From the NCBI GenBank assembly GCA_046316615.1, contig JBKDAN010000031.1, forward strand, positions 1 to 64,000: a stretch of DNA of 64,000 nt. Reading direction: 5' to 3'. Position numbers and translations under genes: made by a program. The notes under the pieces are model-generated. The model was not told the DNA's origin. It ran no database searches and worked only from the letters and a program-made list of their open reading frames with translations. Below are positions 27,789-35,921 of this stretch, in pieces (the first letter of the stretch is position 1; every line of letters begins with the position of its first letter). The stretch comes from BJHL01 sp040378885 (GTDB taxonomy: Bacteria; Planctomycetota; Phycisphaerae; Phycisphaerales; UBA1924).

Positions 27789-28856
27789 ATGACGCATGCC
27801 GCCGGCCAACGGACAACCTCCACCGATTCGCAGGGTGCCCAGTCGCAGCAGAATGCCGACCGAACGATGCTGGCCCTGTTGCGGGAGCTGGCTGCGCCGC
27901 GGGGGATGCGTCTGGAAACCCTGGGTGACGGCTGGATCGTGCGGCTGACTCGCGGCTCTGCCCCCCACGAAGTAACGCGCCACATTTACGGCTACGGCTT
28001 TGACCTTAACCCCGCCGCGACGCATGCGATTGCTTGCGACAAAGCGGCAACCGCTGAACTGCTGGCCCGCGTGGGCGTGCCGTGCATCGCGCACCAGTTG
28101 TTTCTGCACCCGAGCATGGCCCGCTTCGTGAAGCACGAAGGCACTTGGAGGCAGATGCTCGAAGCCTTCGAACGCTGGGGGCGCGATGTTGTTGTGAAAG
28201 AAAACGCAGGCACAGGCGGGCGCGATGTGACGCGCTGCCAATCTATCGTCGAACTTGAAACGGCAGTCTACCGGCTCTTCGCACAAACCACCGCCATCGC
28301 TGTGTGCCCGTACCACGAGTTGACCAGCGAGAAGCGCTTCGTCGTTCTGCGTGATCGCTGTCTGCTTGCGTATGAGAAGGTGCGCACGACAGTGACTGGC
28401 GACGGTACCAGCAGCGTGCTGGAACTGCTCGCCAAGCAGACGCGTGAGACAACCATTTCGCGGAGCGCACTGGCTGGCATGCTCGAACAGATGGACGCAC
28501 GCCAGCGAGCACTGCTGCTGGATGTGCCGACGACTGGTTCGCAGCGATTGCTCAACTGGCGGCACAACCTGGGACAAGGCGCGAGCGTGCGACTGCTGAG
28601 CACAGGCGACACGCACAGTCAATCAAGCGATGATGCCGACACGGCCCGTGCCATGCGTGCTGCGCTGCAAGCCGCGAAGGCGATCAACCTGCAGTTTGGC
28701 TCGGTCGACATCGTCTCGACGGCGACTGATCCGACGCCACGCGTGCTGGAGATCAACGCGGGCGTGATGATGGAGTTTCTGGCGCGGACGCTGCCCGAGG
28801 GGCCGGCACTTGCTCGCGAGGTGTATGGGGCCGCGCTGGATGCGATGTTTGCGTAA
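27789..28856 (+). CDS. ATP-grasp ligase of unknown substrate
   Basis: 355 residues. RHIYGYGFDLNPAATHAIACDKAATAELLARVGVPC is the preATP-grasp to ATP-grasp junction seen in cyanophycin synthetase and RimK-like ligases; DVVVKENAGTGGRDV is the Gly-rich ATP loop with Lys; FVVLRDRCLLAYEKVRTTV and PRVLEINAGVMMEFLA carry the Arg and the Mg-binding Glu-x-Asn. Such enzymes join a carboxylate to an amine via acyl phosphate, often making peptides or osmolytes. No peptide substrate, transporter or modifying gene is adjacent, so the product is unknown. The N-terminal 26 residues are Ser/Gln/Thr-rich and may not be translated (alternative Met27). Confidence 0.82.
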   Translation: MTHAAGQRTTSTDSQGAQSQQNADRTMLALLRELAAPRGMRLETLGDGWIVRLTRGSAPHEVTRHIYGYGFDLNPAATHAIACDKAATAELLARVGVPCIAHQLFLHPSMARFVKHEGTWRQMLEAFERWGRDVVVKENAGTGGRDVTRCQSIVELETAVYRLFAQTTAIAVCPYHELTSEKRFVVLRDRCLLAYEKVRTTVTGDGTSSVLELLAKQTRETTISRSALAGMLEQMDARQRALLLDVPTTGSQRLLNWRHNLGQGASVRLLSTGDTHSQSSDDADTARAMRAALQAAKAINLQFGSVDIVSTATDPTPRVLEINAGVMMEFLARTLPEGPALAREVYGAALDAMFA

Positions 28857-29220
28857 ACGGCACTTTTGCGTGTTTTCCGCAACTTTTCTTGCTTTTGTGC
28901 GTCTATCGTGTATGCTCTTTACGGACGGACGAATGTCGTCTGTCGTTTTGGACCGCGTGATGTTGCCATCACGCTCACAAGAAAGGAAGCCGCCCATGCG
29001 TGTCAATTCGTCATCTGCTGCGTGCTTCCAGTTCGCGCGCTGAGACTGCGCTTCGCAGTATCGCCGTTGGGGCTGGGATCACACTGTCACCACCGTTCGC
29101 ATCTTTTTGATGCACGTTGTGGCTCCATTTCAGCGTTTATCCCCCACTGACCATTGACCAATCTCCATGCGCTCGGCTGCACTCAGCCGCAAGTTATCGC
29201 ATGGATCGAAAGTGACCACC
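28857..29220 (+). promoter_or_regulatory. 364-base leader region before the RbfA-like/RtcB pair
   Basis: Contains a promoter-like TTGCTT (28889-28894), 16-base spacer, TATGCT (28911-28916); a perfect stem-loop GCGTGATG-TTGC-CATCACGC (28955-28974); a short reading frame (28996-29043); a stem-loop ACTGCG-CTT-CGCAGT (29045-29059) directly after its stop; and a T-rich loop GCATC-TTTTT-GATGC (29099-29113). The order resembles a leader-peptide attenuator. Confidence 0.5.
28996..29043 (+). CDS. Possible 15-residue leader peptide
   Basis: ATG 28996 is preceded at a spacing of six by AAAGGAAG, one of the strongest ribosome-binding sequences in the window, and encodes MRVNSSSAACFQFAR before TGA at 29041-29043. 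The peptide has three Ser and two Ala codons in a row, is too short to fold, and lies 177 bases upstream of the RbfA-like gene. A perfect stem-loop starts at the second base after the stop. A regulatory leader peptide is the most economical reading, but chance cannot be excluded. Confidence 0.4.
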   Translation: MRVNSSSAACFQFAR

Positions 29221-29607
29221 ATGAAGGACCGCAAGAAACGGGACCTGCGCGATCTGTGCGCGCATGTCTTCGACGACGATCGCGCCGACCGCGTGTCAGG
29301 CCGATCACTCCAGGACGACAGCGACGACCGCAAGACGCTGCAACTGTGCAAGCAGGTTCGTCAGGCTCTTGAAACCATGCTTGCACAGTCTCAATGGGCA
29401 ATCGATCTCGGCGCGTATGTGCACGGCGTGCGTCCCGCTCCCGATGCATCCACGCTCCAAGTCACGCTTGTCTGCCCGCAAGTGGACCGCATCCGCGTGC
29501 ATGCCATCGCGGCATTGCCAGCGATGCGGGCCGCTGCGACACGAGCGATTGCCCGCAAGCGTGCGCCGATGCTCACGCTTCTCATATTGCCGGAGATTCC
29601 ACAATGA
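29221..29607 (+). CDS. RbfA-like ribosome-binding protein
   Basis: 128 residues. After a charged N-terminus (MKDRKKRDLRDLCAHVFDDD) the segment CKQVRQALETMLAQ, then VHGVRPAPDASTLQVTLVC and AIAALPAMRAAATRAIARKRAPMLTLLILPE follows the helix-strand order of the RbfA KH-type fold (VxxVxVSPDLxxAxVxV...LRxxLAxxLxLRxxPxLxF). RbfA binds the small ribosomal subunit during maturation. This copy is shorter and divergent, and the window does not show infB or truB, its usual neighbours; it is instead coupled (ATGA overlap) to an RtcB-like RNA ligase gene, so a role in RNA repair or rRNA handling is an attractive inference. Confidence 0.65.
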   Translation: MKDRKKRDLRDLCAHVFDDDRADRVSGRSLQDDSDDRKTLQLCKQVRQALETMLAQSQWAIDLGAYVHGVRPAPDASTLQVTLVCPQVDRIRVHAIAALPAMRAAATRAIARKRAPMLTLLILPEIPQ

Positions 29608-30749
29608 CCATGCAACTGCTTGACCAGCGCGTGTGCGCGTGGCTTGCCGAACCTCTCGGTGACGAGGCCCGCAAATTGATTCTCGCAAGCGCCTGCGCGC
29701 CAGGCGTCGAACGAATCGCCGTGATGCCCGACGCTCACGCGGCCGACGCGGTCTGCAACGGCTGCGTCATCGCCACGAGTGATCGCATCTATCCGCAAGC
29801 GATCGGGCAAGACATCGGGTGCGGCTTCAGCGCGGTGCGTCTGTCGGACATCGGTATCTTTCACTTGCCACCAGACATCGCATCGCAGTGCCTGCGCGTC
29901 ATGAGCCGCGCCGTTCCGATCATTCGTCACGGCAAACGGACCATCGCGGAAGAGAGCGTTCTTGCCGAACTGGGAGAGTTGTCACAGCCACACCTTGCCA
30001 ACGTCGCCCGACGAGATGGACTTGTGCAGTTTGGCACGCTGGGGCGCGGCAATCATTTTCTTGAACTGCAGCGAGATGATGATGGCGCGCTCTGGCTGAT
30101 GGTGCACAGCGGCAGCCGGGCCATGGGGCGGGTGCTGTACGAACATGCGCTCAAGGAGGCACAGCACGACTCCGCATGCAACCTCGCGTTTCTGCCGGTA
30201 GCGAGCGAAAGCGCCCGCGAGTACATCCACAATGCAGACTGGGCCGTTCGATACGCCGCAGCAAGTCGCCTTCGCATGCTGCAGCTCGCGAGTGACGCCC
30301 TGGGTGAAGTCTTGGACGTCGACCCCACATGGTCCACATTGCGATGCAGCCCTCACAACACGTTGACGTGCGAGAACATCGACGGGGCATCACTGTTCGT
30401 GCACCGCAAGGGTGCTGCTCGCGCGTTGACGATTGACGAGGGGATCATCGCAGGCAGCGCTGGTACATTCAGCGTCCACACGCGTGGCAAAGCGTGCGCC
30501 GCTGCACTCAATTCCTGCAGCCACGGCGCAGGTCGAGTCATGTCACGTACCGATGCCCGCACTCGCATTAGCGTCAAGGACCTGCAGCGAACCATGCAAC
30601 GGGTGACCTTTGACAGTGCGCAATCGCGCCGACTGCTCGAAGAAGCACCCGGTGCATATCGCGATCTGCGCGTGGTGATGGAAGCGCAGCGCGACTTAGT
30701 AACGACCGTGCGTCGGCTCACCCCGCTGATTTCGTGTAAAGCCGTGTAG
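29604..30749 (+). CDS. rtcB: RtcB-family RNA 3'-phosphate ligase
   Basis: 381 residues. Metal site GQDIGCGF (Asp70, Cys73), GRGNHFLEL (Asn150, His151), MVHSGSR (His168), and SHGAGRVMSR with His307, the residue that takes GMP in RtcB. RtcB joins RNA with 2',3'-cyclic phosphate or 3'-phosphate ends to 5'-OH ends using GTP and Mn, in RNA repair or tRNA healing. It is about 100 residues shorter than E. coli RtcB, lying closer to the compact RtcB-like group that is common in planctomycetes. The start overlaps the upstream RbfA-like stop (ATGA). No archease gene is visible. Confidence 0.92.
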   Translation: MTMQLLDQRVCAWLAEPLGDEARKLILASACAPGVERIAVMPDAHAADAVCNGCVIATSDRIYPQAIGQDIGCGFSAVRLSDIGIFHLPPDIASQCLRVMSRAVPIIRHGKRTIAEESVLAELGELSQPHLANVARRDGLVQFGTLGRGNHFLELQRDDDGALWLMVHSGSRAMGRVLYEHALKEAQHDSACNLAFLPVASESAREYIHNADWAVRYAAASRLRMLQLASDALGEVLDVDPTWSTLRCSPHNTLTCENIDGASLFVHRKGAARALTIDEGIIAGSAGTFSVHTRGKACAAALNSCSHGAGRVMSRTDARTRISVKDLQRTMQRVTFDSAQSRRLLEEAPGAYRDLRVVMEAQRDLVTTVRRLTPLISCKAV

Positions 30750-30764
30750 GGTGAGCGTGGTCGC

Positions 30765-31325
30765 TTACTCGGCCACGCCCAGTTCGCGCTTGGTGAACAG
30801 CGCTTCGAAGATCAGCCCTTCGCGCTCCACGTTTTCGCGTGCGCCTTCAAGGCGATCGATCGTTGCGATGATGGCGAGCACGTCGGCGCCCAGCTCGCGC
30901 AGGCTCGCGACAGCTTCAAGAGCTTGGCCGCCGGTGGTGGCGACATCTTCCACCAGCACGACCGCATCGCCCTTGTTCACCACGCCTTCGAGCTGCTTGG
31001 CGGTGCCGTAGTCCTTCTTCTTGTTGCGAACGAAGATGCAGGGCAAGCCGGTTTCCAGACTTGCGGCGGTGACCAGCGGGATGCCGCCCAGCTCCGCACC
31101 GGCCAAACGCAGCACCTTTTTGCCGGTGCGCTGCTCGACCTTGGTGATGCGCTGAGCGAAGAGCGGCGCGAGCTGCTTGAGCAGTTCCGGACGGGTGCTG
31201 AACAGGTACTTATCGAGGTAGTAACTGCTGGTTTTTCCCGAACGGAGCGTGAACGTGCCGCGCAGCAGCGCGACATCGGCGATGGCCTTGGCGAGGGGTG
31301 AAATCGGGGCGGCGACGGTGCTCAT
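30765..31325 (-). CDS. pyrE: Orotate phosphoribosyltransferase
   Basis: 186 residues. TLRSGKTSSYYLDKY (28-40) is the orotate-loop signature, AGAELGGIPLVTA the following turn, FVRNKKKDYGTAKQLEG the flexible catalytic loop with Lys cluster, and VLVEDVATTGGQ (123-134) the PRPP-binding motif. It makes orotidine 5'-phosphate from orotate and PRPP in pyrimidine synthesis. ATG 31325 (MSTVAAPISPLAKAIADV) fits the family length; the open frame before it overlaps the divergent secreted protein gene. It ends convergent to rtcB, 15 bases away. Confidence 0.95.
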   Translation of the reverse strand: MSTVAAPISPLAKAIADVALLRGTFTLRSGKTSSYYLDKYLFSTRPELLKQLAPLFAQRITKVEQRTGKKVLRLAGAELGGIPLVTAASLETGLPCIFVRNKKKDYGTAKQLEGVVNKGDAVVLVEDVATTGGQALEAVASLRELGADVLAIIATIDRLEGARENVEREGLIFEALFTKRELGVAE

Positions 31326-31419
31326 GTCCGAGCGTACGCGGGAACGGGCTGAAAGGGAACGTCCTGGACCATCCCCAAAGCACGAACACTTCCCACTCGC
31401 CGGCGAACAACAATGCCGC

Positions 31420-32349
31420 ATGAAGAGCATGTCTGTTGTCGTCATCGGTTCGGTGTGCATGATCCTCTCGCTGAGCGCGGGCATCGCCCATGCGCAGGGC
31501 ACGGCCCAACCTGCTGTCACGCAAAGCGCCCAGGCCGAGCGCCCCACACTCATCAAGCGCGACGCGGCGGGCAACCTCGTTCGCGTCGATCAGCCGCTTG
31601 AGCGAGCGACGCTCGCGGCGCTCAAGCTGAGCGATGACGAGAAAGCCAAGCTTGAGCCCGTCTTTGCGGAGCACGAGCGGCTGGTGGACGGCGCGCTGCG
31701 TCACGCGACGGCGAACATTTCGCGCGTGGCTCGCGTGATGGAAGAGAACAACAACGCAGAGGTACAAGGCAAGCTCAACGAACTTGACAACTCGGCGCCC
31801 ATGCTCCGCAACCGTGGCGCGCTGCGTGCCGCCATCGCCAACGCACTTACCACGGAGAACAACGCGATGTTCAGCGGCGTGATGCGCGAGTACATGCAAG
31901 CCGCGGCCCAGCAGGCTCAGCGCGAGGCCCAGCAGCAGAATCGCAAGGGCCAACTCGGCCTGATGGCGGTGGCTGAAGCTCGCCGCGTGGCGGCGATGGA
32001 TGTTCGGGCGAGTTTCCGCCGCATCGGCCTCGCTGCGTGGCCACAACTGAAGGAAATCCTTCCCGCCTCGGGCATCAACAGCACGAGCGCGGCGGCGATG
32101 CGAGCCAAGATTGACGAACTGAGTGCGAGCCTGGGTGCTGATGCAAGCAGCGAGGGCAAGGCCGACGCGTTTATGACGGCGATCAACGTCATTTCTGATG
32201 ATCAGCAGCGTGTCTTGACTGACGCGTTGTACAAGCGCTTTGCGCCCGACATTCCGCCCATGAAGAAGGTCGAGCAGCCGGTGCCCGAAGCTGCGCCGGG
32301 CACGACGACTACGCCGCCCGCGAATGAACCCGTGCTGCAGCCGCGCTGA
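31420..32349 (+). CDS. Secreted helical protein of unknown function
   Basis: 309 residues. Signal peptide MKSMSVVVIGSVCMILSLSAGIAHAQ. The mature part is almost all helical and charged (LKLSDDEKAKLEPVFAEHER, REYMQAAAQQAQREAQQQNR, SDDQQRVLTDALYKRFAPDI), with the LSxDEKAKL...Q-x-L spacing seen in Spy/CpxP- and LTXXQ-like periplasmic proteins. The tail is Pro/Thr-rich. A similar helical secreted protein is encoded at 43226-44239. Role unknown; a chaperone-like periplasmic function is inference. It is divergent from pyrE and followed 17 bases later by the glycosylase gene. Confidence 0.75.
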   Translation: MKSMSVVVIGSVCMILSLSAGIAHAQGTAQPAVTQSAQAERPTLIKRDAAGNLVRVDQPLERATLAALKLSDDEKAKLEPVFAEHERLVDGALRHATANISRVARVMEENNNAEVQGKLNELDNSAPMLRNRGALRAAIANALTTENNAMFSGVMREYMQAAAQQAQREAQQQNRKGQLGLMAVAEARRVAAMDVRASFRRIGLAAWPQLKEILPASGINSTSAAAMRAKIDELSASLGADASSEGKADAFMTAINVISDDQQRVLTDALYKRFAPDIPPMKKVEQPVPEAAPGTTTTPPANEPVLQPR

Positions 32350-32366
32350 GTGCTGTAAACTCACGC

Positions 32367-33578
32367 GTGTCCGCTGTGCTTGACATCTCCACTGCCGATG
32401 CGCGGTTGCTGCTCATGCACGGCGCATGCCTACTTGGCGCTGATCGCACCGCAGCCACGCCTGCGCGAACACTTCAGCTCGTCCATGATCTTGGCTTTGT
32501 GCAGATCGACAGCATTCACGTGGTTGAGCGTGCTCATCATCACATCTTGTGGTCACGCGCGCAAGACTACGAACACGACACGCTCGACAAGCTGCAACGC
32601 ACGGGCCGGATCTTTGAGCACTGGACGCATGATGCGTCGCTGATTCCCACAGTGCACTTCCCGCACTGGCGTCATCGCTTCGCCCGCGTGGCATGGGGCA
32701 CATGGATCAAGCGCATGCTGGGGCCCAACCCGCAGGAGATGCTCACGCAGGTGCTTGATCGCATCACGCGTGAGGGCCCGCTTATGGCGAGCGACTTTGA
32801 ACACGCAGGTCCGCGCAAAGCCTCGGGCTGGTGGGACTGGAAACCTGCCAAGGCCGCGCTTGACTATCTGTGGCGCAGCGGCGAGCTCGCTGTCGCGCAC
32901 CGCGTGAACTTTCAGAAGGTCTACGACCTGACACCGCGCGTGCTGGGGCGTGCCGTTAACACGCCGCACGTGGATGAGGCCGCGCACATGACATGGGCCT
33001 GCCACTCGGCCTTGGAGCGACTTGGCGCGGCAACGCCCACGCAGATCGCTCGCTTCTGGCATGCATTGTCCATCGCGCAAGCCAAAGCGTGGTGTACGCA
33101 GCAAGCAAAGGCAGGCGCCATTGTGCCGGTGCGGGTCATCACTGTCCAAGGTAAGGCGGTGCAGGCGTGGGCTCTGCCCGATATCACCACACGCATCGCT
33201 CGTGCACAGCGAAATTTCGCCAAAGCCGAACGCGCCACACGTGTGCTCAATCCCTTCGACCCCATCTTGCGAGATCGCTCGCGCTGCGCCGCTCTGTTTG
33301 GCTTTGACTATCGCTTCGAAGCGTTCACGCCCGCGCCCAAGCGGACGTACGGCTACTACGTGCTGCCTCTGCTCCACGCGGATCGGCTGGTCGCACGCTT
33401 TGACCCGCAACTTGATCGCTCTGCCGGAACCTTCTCGCTTGCGAAGCTGCACTGGGAACCGCACGTACCTGCCAGCGAGCGAACGACACTCCTGCCCGCT
33501 GTCGAAGAGGCGATCGCCAGCTACGCGCGATTCTGCGGTGCAACTCACATCACGATGCCGACCAAGCGACGATGTTGA
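32367..33578 (+). CDS. YcaQ/AlkZ-like DNA glycosylase (winged-helix, HTH_42)
   Basis: 403 residues from a GTG start. The pattern ARTLQLVHDLGFVQIDSIHVVERAHHHILWSRA is diagnostic of the YcaQ/AlkZ family; the Q-x-D catalytic motif is Gln46-Ile-Asp48. FEHWTHDASLIPTVHFP, KAALDYLWRSGELAVAHR (winged helix) and LNPFDPILRDRSRCAALFGFDYRFEAF complete the three-winged-helix fold. Family members unhook DNA interstrand crosslinks or remove bulky alkyl lesions, and some give self-resistance to DNA-damaging natural products. No biosynthetic genes are adjacent, so general repair is likelier. Confidence 0.9.
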   Translation: MSAVLDISTADARLLLMHGACLLGADRTAATPARTLQLVHDLGFVQIDSIHVVERAHHHILWSRAQDYEHDTLDKLQRTGRIFEHWTHDASLIPTVHFPHWRHRFARVAWGTWIKRMLGPNPQEMLTQVLDRITREGPLMASDFEHAGPRKASGWWDWKPAKAALDYLWRSGELAVAHRVNFQKVYDLTPRVLGRAVNTPHVDEAAHMTWACHSALERLGAATPTQIARFWHALSIAQAKAWCTQQAKAGAIVPVRVITVQGKAVQAWALPDITTRIARAQRNFAKAERATRVLNPFDPILRDRSRCAALFGFDYRFEAFTPAPKRTYGYYVLPLLHADRLVARFDPQLDRSAGTFSLAKLHWEPHVPASERTTLLPAVEEAIASYARFCGATHITMPTKRRC

Positions 33579-34314
33579 TGCCCGCGCCTCGCAAAGCATG
33601 CACAACCGCTCGCGCCGTCGTCAAGGCATCGGGACCGTCACCATGCACGCAAATCGTGTCGCAAGGCACATGCACGCGCTCGCCCTCCACGATCACCGCC
33701 TGCTGCGTCGCAAGCATCACCGCTTGCTGTGCTGCAGCGGCAGCTTGCAGCGTTGCGCCCGCCAGGCTCCGCGACCGCAAGGAACCATCTCGCTCATACG
33801 CGCGATCTGCAAACGCTTCGCGAATCACGCGTAGCCCGGCAGCCTGCCAGTGCTCCCGCGCTGCACTGGTGGCCGCCGCCACGAGCGGCACATCACGCCC
33901 CACCGCGGCAATCACCGCTTCGCCCACTATGTTCGCAACCGTTGCGTCGTTGCAATCGTGATACAGCGCGCCGTGCGGCTTGATGTGCGCCAATATCGCG
34001 CCCTCCGTCGTGCACACCGCCAGCAGCCGCTCCACCTGCTCACGCACTGTCGCTCGGAGCGCAGCGTCTGGCAGCTTCATGCTCACACGTCCAAACCGCG
34101 CCGGGTCCGGATATGACGGATGCGCACCAATCCGCGTACCAGTTACCTTCGCCACGCGAACCAGCCGTGTCATGCTCACCTCGTCGCCCGCGTGCCCGCC
34201 GCACGCAATATTGACACTGGTCACCGTGCGTGTCAGTTGATCATCAACGCCCGCGGCCACTTGCGCGGGCAGTTCACCGCAGTCACAGTTCACATCCACA
34301 CGCGGCGGGGTCAT
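33550..34314 (-). CDS. pxpA: 5-oxoprolinase subunit A (LamB/YcsF family)
   Basis: 254 residues. VDVNCDCGE, SVNIACGGHAGDE, IGAHPSYPDPARFGR, ILAHIKPHGALYHD and ICVHGDGPDA are the conserved LamB/YcsF blocks. With PxpB and PxpC it forms the ATP-dependent bacterial 5-oxoprolinase, which opens pyroglutamate to glutamate and removes this spontaneous damage product. It starts at ATG 34314, overlapping the end of the fused pxpB-pxpC gene (ATGA), third in an operon MFS - pxpBC - pxpA. Its 3' end overlaps the convergent glycosylase gene by 29 bases. Confidence 0.95.
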   Translation of the reverse strand: MTPPRVDVNCDCGELPAQVAAGVDDQLTRTVTSVNIACGGHAGDEVSMTRLVRVAKVTGTRIGAHPSYPDPARFGRVSMKLPDAALRATVREQVERLLAVCTTEGAILAHIKPHGALYHDCNDATVANIVGEAVIAAVGRDVPLVAAATSAAREHWQAAGLRVIREAFADRAYERDGSLRSRSLAGATLQAAAAAQQAVMLATQQAVIVEGERVHVPCDTICVHGDGPDALTTARAVVHALRGAGINIVAWSAS

Positions 34315-35921
34315 CGCGCACCTCCGATCAATGCATCCAGCGTGCTTGCACGTTCCACGCTCGCTGCACGCGCCTCACTCAGTGAGACGACAACAAACCG
34401 CACCCACTCACCCGCCCGCGCCTGCATCATCGCACACTGATCGGCGTCAATCACACTTGCAAGCACCGGGTAGCCGCCTGTCACCGGCGCATCTGGACCA
34501 AGCACAATCGCGCCACCGTCGGGTGTCAGTTCAATATCCCCTGGCATCGTCACATGGCTGGCCATCGTCGTCACGCCGTGCGCGATCGCAGGCCCTTCCA
34601 GCCGCAACCCCACGCGATCGCCGCGCGGCGTCACCTTCCACAAGGCATCTTGCAATCGCGCGGCACAATCCGGCACGATACTCGCATGTGGATGCAACGT
34701 CACCCGCAGCACACGCGCGCTGATGCAGTCATGATGAAAACGTGCCAATGCCTGTGTCGAGCGTGTCACCGTGCCCATTTGCGCGGTACGCGTTGCCAGC
34801 ACATCACCCGCGCGCAGCGGCTGCACAGGCCCGTTGATGCCGCCGCCAACTGCCACATACAGCCTTGCACCCGCGCGATAGCCATGCACGCGCAGCGACT
34901 CACCGGGTTGCAACGACACCGGCGTCATCGCCTGCATCTCCACCAGTCGTCCTGATGGCTGCTCCACCACCACCGCGGCGTCAGCACCACACACCACAAG
35001 CGTCACGTCGCGCATTGCACGCAGCGTCGGCCCGGAGAGCGTCGCCTCCAGCACCGCCGCGTCATCGGCGTTGCCCACAAGTCGATTCGCTACCACTGCA
35101 CTCAAGCGATCTGCGGGGCCGCCATCGGGCACGCCCGCATGTCGCAAGTGCGCAGGTCCGCCCGCCTGCACCGTCGTAAACGTGCCCGGATGCGCCACGC
35201 TCAACACCGCATCATGCACTGCCAGCGCACGCGCAACCGGTTGATCCCGCGCAATCGCGTCAAACTCCGCTCGCGATACCGGCGTAAAGCGAACTACATC
35301 CCCCGCTTCGATCAGCGCAGGCGGCTCACGCTGCTCGTCATACATCCGCAGTGGCGTGCGTCCCAGCACGTTCCAGCCGCCGGGCGTCGCTCGCGGATAC
35401 ACCGCCGACTGCGCCCCGGCGATCGCCACGCTGCCCGGCTCGACGCGCGACCGAGGCGTCGCCAGTCGCGGCATATGCAGCCGCTCATGCAGCCCTTGCA
35501 AGTACGCGAACCCTGGCGAAAAGCCCACAAACCCCGCGCGATACACCGACTGACTGTGCAACTCCACCACCTGCTGCGTGGTCAGCCCTCGCGCTGCCGC
35601 CACCGCTGCAAGATCAGGTCCGCACTCCGCGTCATAGCACACCGGAATCACATGCTCGCGACCACGCACCGCCTCCGGCGTCATGCTGCTCACCAGGCGC
35701 TGCACCGCGCGAGCGATTGCATCACTCGCTGCGTCATCCAACCCGCGCTCGCATATCACCGCGACCGTGTCGAGCGTGCATGTCGCGCTCACAACACCCG
35801 GCACACGCGCCGCCCGCAACACCCGTGCAGCGCTTGCGGCCAGCGCAGGTGCCAGCTGCATCGCACACGCTCGTGCCGAAAGCCAGGAAATGGCAGGTGC
35901 ATCAGCCATGGGCTCACTCAC
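34311..35921 (-). CDS. pxpBC: 5-oxoprolinase subunits B and C fused (KipI-KipA)
   Basis: 536 residues combining two usually separate proteins. Residues about 1-235 are PxpB/KipI-like (HVIPVCYDAECGPDL, GFSPGFAYLQGL, PGSVAIAGAQSAVYPRATPGGWNVLGRTP); about 240-536 are PxpC/KipA-like (GTFTTVQAGGPAHLRHAGVPDGGPAD, GGGINGP, ELTPDGGAIVLGPDAPVTGGYP). Together with PxpA it catalyses ATP-driven cleavage of 5-oxoproline. A fusion fixes the 1:1 ratio. The listed start is a GTG at 35921 that overlaps the transporter stop (GTGA); an ATG at 35909 is an alternative. Confidence 0.93.
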   Translation of the reverse strand: MSEPMADAPAISWLSARACAMQLAPALAASAARVLRAARVPGVVSATCTLDTVAVICERGLDDAASDAIARAVQRLVSSMTPEAVRGREHVIPVCYDAECGPDLAAVAAARGLTTQQVVELHSQSVYRAGFVGFSPGFAYLQGLHERLHMPRLATPRSRVEPGSVAIAGAQSAVYPRATPGGWNVLGRTPLRMYDEQREPPALIEAGDVVRFTPVSRAEFDAIARDQPVARALAVHDAVLSVAHPGTFTTVQAGGPAHLRHAGVPDGGPADRLSAVVANRLVGNADDAAVLEATLSGPTLRAMRDVTLVVCGADAAVVVEQPSGRLVEMQAMTPVSLQPGESLRVHGYRAGARLYVAVGGGINGPVQPLRAGDVLATRTAQMGTVTRSTQALARFHHDCISARVLRVTLHPHASIVPDCAARLQDALWKVTPRGDRVGLRLEGPAIAHGVTTMASHVTMPGDIELTPDGGAIVLGPDAPVTGGYPVLASVIDADQCAMMQARAGEWVRFVVVSLSEARAASVERASTLDALIGGAR

